Origin: Corynebacterium cystitidis
GTDB lineage: Bacteria > Actinomycetota > Actinomycetes > Mycobacteriales > Mycobacteriaceae
Direction of reading: 5' to 3'
Assembly (NCBI RefSeq): GCF_900187295.1
Contig: NZ_LT906473.1
Location: 2,170,001 to 2,234,000, forward strand
DNA length: 64,000 nt
Positions 60,711 to 64,000 of the stretch are shown here, in pieces. Position 1 is the first letter of the stretch; each line of letters begins with the position of its first letter. The notes under the pieces are model-generated. The model was not told the DNA's origin. It ran no database searches and worked only from the letters and a program-made list of their open reading frames with translations. Both the position numbers and the translations under genes were made by a program.

Positions 60711-61079
60711 ATGACACGCCAAGAAGAATTGAACTCCATGCTGAACGGAATCGCCAGCGACCTTACTGGGTTTATTGGCGCATCCGTTGTTGATATGACC
60801 ACGGGCATGTCTTTGGCAGCAGTAAGCAACCGTGCAGACTTTGACCTAGAAGTCGCATCCGCCTACAACTCCGAGATGGTCAAGGCGAAACTGAAGACAA
60901 TGCGGGCATTGAATATCAAAACCGGTTTGCAGGATATGCTGATCACTTTGGACGATCAATTCCACCTCATCCGTCTCCTGTCCCAGGATCAATTCGTTTA
61001 CGCTGCGGTATCAAGCCAGGACACCAACCTTGCTATTCTCCGCTCGGTGGTGAATCAACACCTCAACAAGATTAGTTGA
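60711..61079 (+). CDS. Roadblock/LC7-type protein
   Basis: A 122-residue protein with the alternating helix-strand layout of roadblock/LC7 (longin-like) domains: NSMLNGIASDLTGFIGASVV, TTGMSLAAV, and a central helix EMVKAKLKTM. In actinobacteria such proteins act with small GTPases or in signalling modules. AAAGGGA precedes the ATG. The stop codon TGA at 61077-61079 is followed in the same frame by 115 open codons (next entry), so the protein may once have been, or may still be, longer. Confidence 0.7.
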   Translation: MTRQEELNSMLNGIASDLTGFIGASVVDMTTGMSLAAVSNRADFDLEVASAYNSEMVKAKLKTMRALNIKTGLQDMLITLDDQFHLIRLLSQDQFVYAAVSSQDTNLAILRSVVNQHLNKIS

Positions 61080-61427
61080 GCAGGATCCTCAGCGGACGGG
61101 CAGTACGCTCACCTCAGGGAAGTCGGCGGCAACGAGCTTCCACATTCGGAAGAAATCACCGCCGCTGAGGCTTCCACCCCAGTTGATCACTCTCCACCTC
61201 CGGAGGCTCCGGAACGCTCCGACGGTTTTAGAGATCCAATACAGAATCCATACCAGATGCAGGATGGCTCACCAGAGTCTGCACCTCCTCCACCTAGCGG
61301 TATGTACCCTGATAGCGGATCCGAAAATACTCTCCCTCCTCAGAGCCAACCCCGGCAGCAGAAGGAAAACAATGACACGCCATTTAGCTTGCGGGGGTGG
61401 ATCGACAGGTGGCGACCTTCGCCGTAG
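61080..61427 (+). pseudogene. In-frame Pro/Glu-rich tail behind the roadblock stop codon
   Basis: Directly behind the TGA stop, the same frame stays open for 115 codons to TAG at 61425-61427. It reads AGSSADGQYAHLREVGG, then PPPEAPERSDGFRDP, NPYQMQDGSPESAPPPPSG and ends FSLRGWIDRWRPSP. There is no ATG, GTG or TTG in the first 59 codons and no ribosome binding site, so it is not a separate gene. The Pro/Ser/Glu/Gln-rich composition is typical of a disordered C-terminal tail. Either a nonsense mutation (for example TGG or CGA to TGA) split a longer gene or the stop is read through. Confidence 0.7.
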
Positions 61428-61484
61428 CTATCACCCTAGTTCTCCGTAGGTCGAAGCAGCTGATAGAAGCTCACGATGAAAAAC

Positions 61485-61522
61485 ATTTAAGGGCAGTGCA
61501 CATCCGCGCACTGCCCTTAAAT
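61485..61522. terminator. Bidirectional intrinsic terminator
   Basis: ATTTAAGGGCAGTGC (61485-61499) and its perfect reverse complement (61508-61522) form a 15-bp stem with an 8-base loop, with T-rich sequence on both sides (TGTTTTT on the minus strand, CGTTTT on the plus strand). It separates the plus-strand roadblock transcript from the minus-strand gene at 61532. Confidence 0.9.
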
Positions 61523-61531
61523 ATTCTCGTT

Positions 61532-62866
61532 TTAACCTTTAGGGTGCCGGTAGCGCACCTGGTCAAGTTCGTCAAGATCGGTGTGCAGCGGAAGGCCTTG
61601 TTCCAACCGCCAGGCCCGTTCGGCGCGGCGTGCCTGCACAAGCTCCCGTTGAGTTAAAGGACGCGATTGCGGTTTCGCTTCTGGCTGAACCGTTTCTTCG
61701 ATTTTCTTAACTTGAGCTGGCAGCCTTTCTAGCCTGGTATCTTCACTGAAACTAGGCAGAGAATAAGCCTGCGTGAAATCTGCGCCTAGCTCGACCCCCA
61801 GTTCTGCTGCGAGCTCGTCGCCAAGATCTGCGCCTCCAGGCTCCGCGTCTGCCGGCTCTGCGCCTGCCAGCTCTGCGTGTAGTACAGGTTCCTCACTGCG
61901 TTCAGCAACCTCAACCTCGCGCATGTCCATAACCGCTGTTTCTAACGACTCCTTGGAGAGCGAGTCACCTGCCACAGCACCATAATCATGGTTGCTGATG
62001 GTGGGCACACGCCGAGACGTGTCGTCCGCGGCAACGCTGTCTACCGGGTCAGTTGCCGCAAACCATGCCACGTTTATGGAATACGTGCCGTCAGAATAAT
62101 CTGTCACGCTCATAATGTCGCGTGGACGTGGGTCAGGCAAAGTCAGCGGTGGAACATGCTCAGCATCCCCTTGAGGGTAACCGATATCCAGTGCGATGGA
62201 TGATTCTATCGCGTAACCGCGCGCAGCCACAGGCGCCGTTGGGTCTTCCTCTTTCGCAGCCCGCATGTAACGCAACACTGTGTCTCGAGCATCGTGGTCA
62301 AAAGCCCCAACAACGCGACCATCGATAAGCGCTACCGGTTCACCGACCATTTCGATGAGGACGACGAACCACTGCCCAGGTGATGCAAGGGCCAAGTCAT
62401 GGTCCTCAAAATCACCCAGCGTTGTATCGATATATATCGCTTCGCCTGGGGGTAAGACCAGAACATCACTCGACACATTATTGCGTGGCACTGTCAGTTC
62501 TGGAGGGGGCAGGAAAACATCAACCTCTGGGGTCCCGTCTTCGCCCAAAGAAATTCCAGCAATAGTTTCCGGCATAAACCCAGAACCAAGCACCCGGTCA
62601 ACGTCACGATATTCCTCGCGGATATCAGCACCAATTTCCCCGAGGATGCCGTACTGCCACCGCACCCTCCACGCATCGGTACTAGGGTCACCGTATAACA
62701 CCACGGGGATTAGGCTCTCCTCTTCTGTGGGAGAGTAGTGAGAGAAAACCGTTGCACTAACTATGTGGTCTACCGGGATACGGCGGTAATAACCTAGCGC
62801 CGACGGAGGCAACAAGTAATGCGGGCGCTCAACCACCGTGATCCACCTCCCCTTCGCATAAAACAA
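61532..62866 (-). CDS. Large hypothetical acidic protein
   Basis: A 444-residue soluble protein that I do not recognise. Residues 1-270 look ordered, with many beta-strands (WITVVERPHYLLPP, VVLYGDPSTDAWRVRWQYGI, GQWFVVLIEMVGEPVALIDG). Residues 300-390 are Glu/Ala-rich, with AGAEPADAEPGGADLGDELAAELG. The C-terminal 50 residues are basic and helical (REVQARRAER-like, seen as RELVQARRAERAWRLEQG). There is no signal peptide. It is upstream-adjacent to regX3 but 51 bp away. Function unknown. Confidence 0.65.
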   Translation of the reverse strand: MFYAKGRWITVVERPHYLLPPSALGYYRRIPVDHIVSATVFSHYSPTEEESLIPVVLYGDPSTDAWRVRWQYGILGEIGADIREEYRDVDRVLGSGFMPETIAGISLGEDGTPEVDVFLPPPELTVPRNNVSSDVLVLPPGEAIYIDTTLGDFEDHDLALASPGQWFVVLIEMVGEPVALIDGRVVGAFDHDARDTVLRYMRAAKEEDPTAPVAARGYAIESSIALDIGYPQGDAEHVPPLTLPDPRPRDIMSVTDYSDGTYSINVAWFAATDPVDSVAADDTSRRVPTISNHDYGAVAGDSLSKESLETAVMDMREVEVAERSEEPVLHAELAGAEPADAEPGGADLGDELAAELGVELGADFTQAYSLPSFSEDTRLERLPAQVKKIEETVQPEAKPQSRPLTQRELVQARRAERAWRLEQGLPLHTDLDELDQVRYRHPKG

Positions 62867-62917
62867 GTCATTTCTGGTTCATTAATTCTTGTCCTTCATA
62901 TTCTATGCCTTATCGGC

Positions 62918-63610
62918 CTATGCTTCGAACTTGTAGCCCAAACCACGCACAGTTATCAGTTGTTTCGGGCGAGACGGTTCTGCTTCAATCTTGGAACGCA
63001 AGCGCTTTACGTGGACGTCTAACGTTTTGGTGTCCCCTACATAATCTGCTCCCCAAATGCGGTCGATGAGCTGACCCCGAGTAAGCACCCGCCCGGCGTT
63101 GCGCAATAGGTACTCCAACAGGTCGAACTCTTTCAGTGGCATGGGGACAGGCTGGCCGTCGACAAGCACCGTGTGCCGCTCAACGTCCATCTTTACCCTG
63201 CCACCTTCGAGGATCTGCTCCTCAAAGATCTCTTCGCCCTCCGCATCCGGGCCGCGGCGCAACACAGCGCGAATCCTGGCGATGAGTTCGCGGGAGGAAT
63301 AAGGCTTGGTCACGTAGTCGTCAGCACCAAGTTCTAGGCCAACAACCTTGTCGATCTCAGAATCGCGTGCGGTGACCATGATGATGGGCACCTGGGACAC
63401 AGCGCGCAGCTGCTTGCACACGTCGGTGCCTGACATGCCGGGCAGCATGAGGTCGAGCAGGACTAGATCGACCTCGTTGGCGTTGAACTCGTCAAGTGCG
63501 GTTGGTCCGTCGGGGGCAACAATCGCCTCGAAACCTTCCTTCCGCAGCAAATATGCAAGCGGATCCGCAAGCGATTCCTCGTCTTCCACGATGAGGATGG
63601 TCGTCGTCAT
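62918..63610 (-). CDS. regX3: OmpR-family response regulator RegX3
   Basis: A 230-residue regulator. The receiver has [10 protein letters not shown], the phosphoacceptor Asp in [12 protein letters not shown] and the Lys in [11 protein letters not shown]. The C-terminal winged helix reads [22 protein letters not shown] and [14 protein letters not shown]. In mycobacteria and corynebacteria the partner is SenX3 and the system responds to phosphate limitation. Its start overlaps the kinase stop (ATGA), confirming the pair. Confidence 0.94.
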   Translation of the reverse strand: MTTTILIVEDEESLADPLAYLLRKEGFEAIVAPDGPTALDEFNANEVDLVLLDLMLPGMSGTDVCKQLRAVSQVPIIMVTARDSEIDKVVGLELGADDYVTKPYSSRELIARIRAVLRRGPDAEGEEIFEEQILEGGRVKMDVERHTVLVDGQPVPMPLKEFDLLEYLLRNAGRVLTRGQLIDRIWGADYVGDTKTLDVHVKRLRSKIEAEPSRPKQLITVRGLGYKFEA

Positions 63611-64000
63611 TGCTTCTCCTTTTCTTTCCGACGCGTGGTCACGCGAGTGACTGCCTCACGCAACGTGGGCGATGCTGCCTGATCATCGTCTTCCTGCACA
63701 TCCAAAAATTCAGGTTCGGGTTCAGGAATATACATGGGAAGTTCAATTGTAAAAGTGGATCCCGTGCCAGGACGAGACCATAACTTAATATTACCGCTGT
63801 GGTTGGCCACCACATGCTTAACGATAGCCAGACCTAGCCCCGTTCCCCCGGTCGAGCGTGATCGGGCCTTGTCGACGCGGAAAAAACGCTCGAAAACACG
63901 CTTTTGATTCTCCGGCTCGATGCCAATACCACGGTCGGTGACCCGAATCAGGACTACCGATTCTCGCACTACCTTCTGGGTAATGCTGACCGGCTGGGAT
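63607..64000 (-). CDS. senX3: Sensor histidine kinase SenX3, partial at right edge
   Basis: The C-terminal 130 residues of a histidine kinase running out of the window. The ATPase domain is visible: [32 protein letters not shown], and [13 protein letters not shown], followed by [16 protein letters not shown] charged C-terminal tail follows ([14 protein letters not shown]). The frame stays open through position 64000. It overlaps regX3 by 4 bp. Confidence 0.92.
   Translation of the reverse strand, partial: SQPVSITQKVVRESVVLIRVTDRGIGIEPENQKRVFERFFRVDKARSRSTGGTGLGLAIVKHVVANHSGNIKLWSRPGTGSTFTIELPMYIPEPEPEFLDVQEDDDQAASPTLREAVTRVTTRRKEKEKQ

Overview
The window looks like a chromosomal segment of a Corynebacterium species (mycolic-acid actinobacterium). 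The evidence is gene order and regulatory style: a near-consensus DtxR iron box, the mycobacterial-type block regX3/senX3 - ppx - membrane protein - proC - excisionase-like HTH - 33-aa AURKAIP1/COX24-domain protein - SerB-like HAD protein, a long heme-synthesis and cytochrome c maturation block, and a menaquinone (men) block with mgtA next to menD. I do not assign a species.

Layout. 1-4.6 kb: iron-regulated aryl-capped siderophore genes on the minus strand (NRPS condensation domain running off the left edge, aryl carrier protein, aryl-AMP ligase) and a DHA2-type exporter, with DtxR-type sites upstream of the ligase and the exporter. 4.7-9.3 kb: an excalibur lipoprotein, an unknown gene, mgtA, a DUF3592-like membrane protein and menD. 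9.4-14.6 kb: a lineage-specific cell-surface island with a long Ala/Gly-rich PPE-like protein and a tandem array of DUF3558-type lipoprotein genes. Copy 1 is intact, copy 2 is split by an IS256-family element with an 8-bp target duplication, and copy 3 is a decayed remnant. 14.6-17.4 kb: a membrane protein, menC and menB. 17.5-25.0 kb: an accessory insertion between menB and menE. It holds a solitary P-loop ATPase bracketed by 54-bp perfect direct repeats, a two-component system with an ABC transporter, an unknown gene, and an AAA/DUF4143 ATPase with palindromes touching its start codon. 25.0-27.2 kb: menE and menA.

27.2-31.7 kb: an HNH endonuclease, small membrane proteins, an AEC transporter whose 5' end is duplicated around a small inserted gene, and an orphan XRE regulator antisense to a membrane protein gene. 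31.7-36 kb: cytochrome c maturation (ccsA, resB, ccdA, TlpA-like thioredoxin). 36-54 kb: heme synthesis (hemL, hemY, hemE, hemB, hemD, hemC, hemA) with interspersed membrane proteins, a secreted serine protease and a P-type ATPase homologue that has lost its catalytic motifs. 54-64 kb: glutaredoxin-like protein, HAD phosphatase, AURKAIP1/COX24-domain protein, HTH protein, proC, ppx, a Cys-rich conserved protein, YceI, a roadblock/LC7 protein with an open in-frame tail behind its stop codon, and regX3/senX3.

Functionally the window combines iron acquisition, heme and cytochrome c assembly and menaquinone supply, which together support the respiratory chain. The most unusual items are the repeat-bracketed solitary ATPase and its DUF4143 neighbour, the catalytically dead P-type ATPase inside the heme locus, two opposed 14-bp iteron-like arrays at 40 kb, and the in-frame stop in the roadblock gene. 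I found no tRNA, rRNA or CRISPR array.
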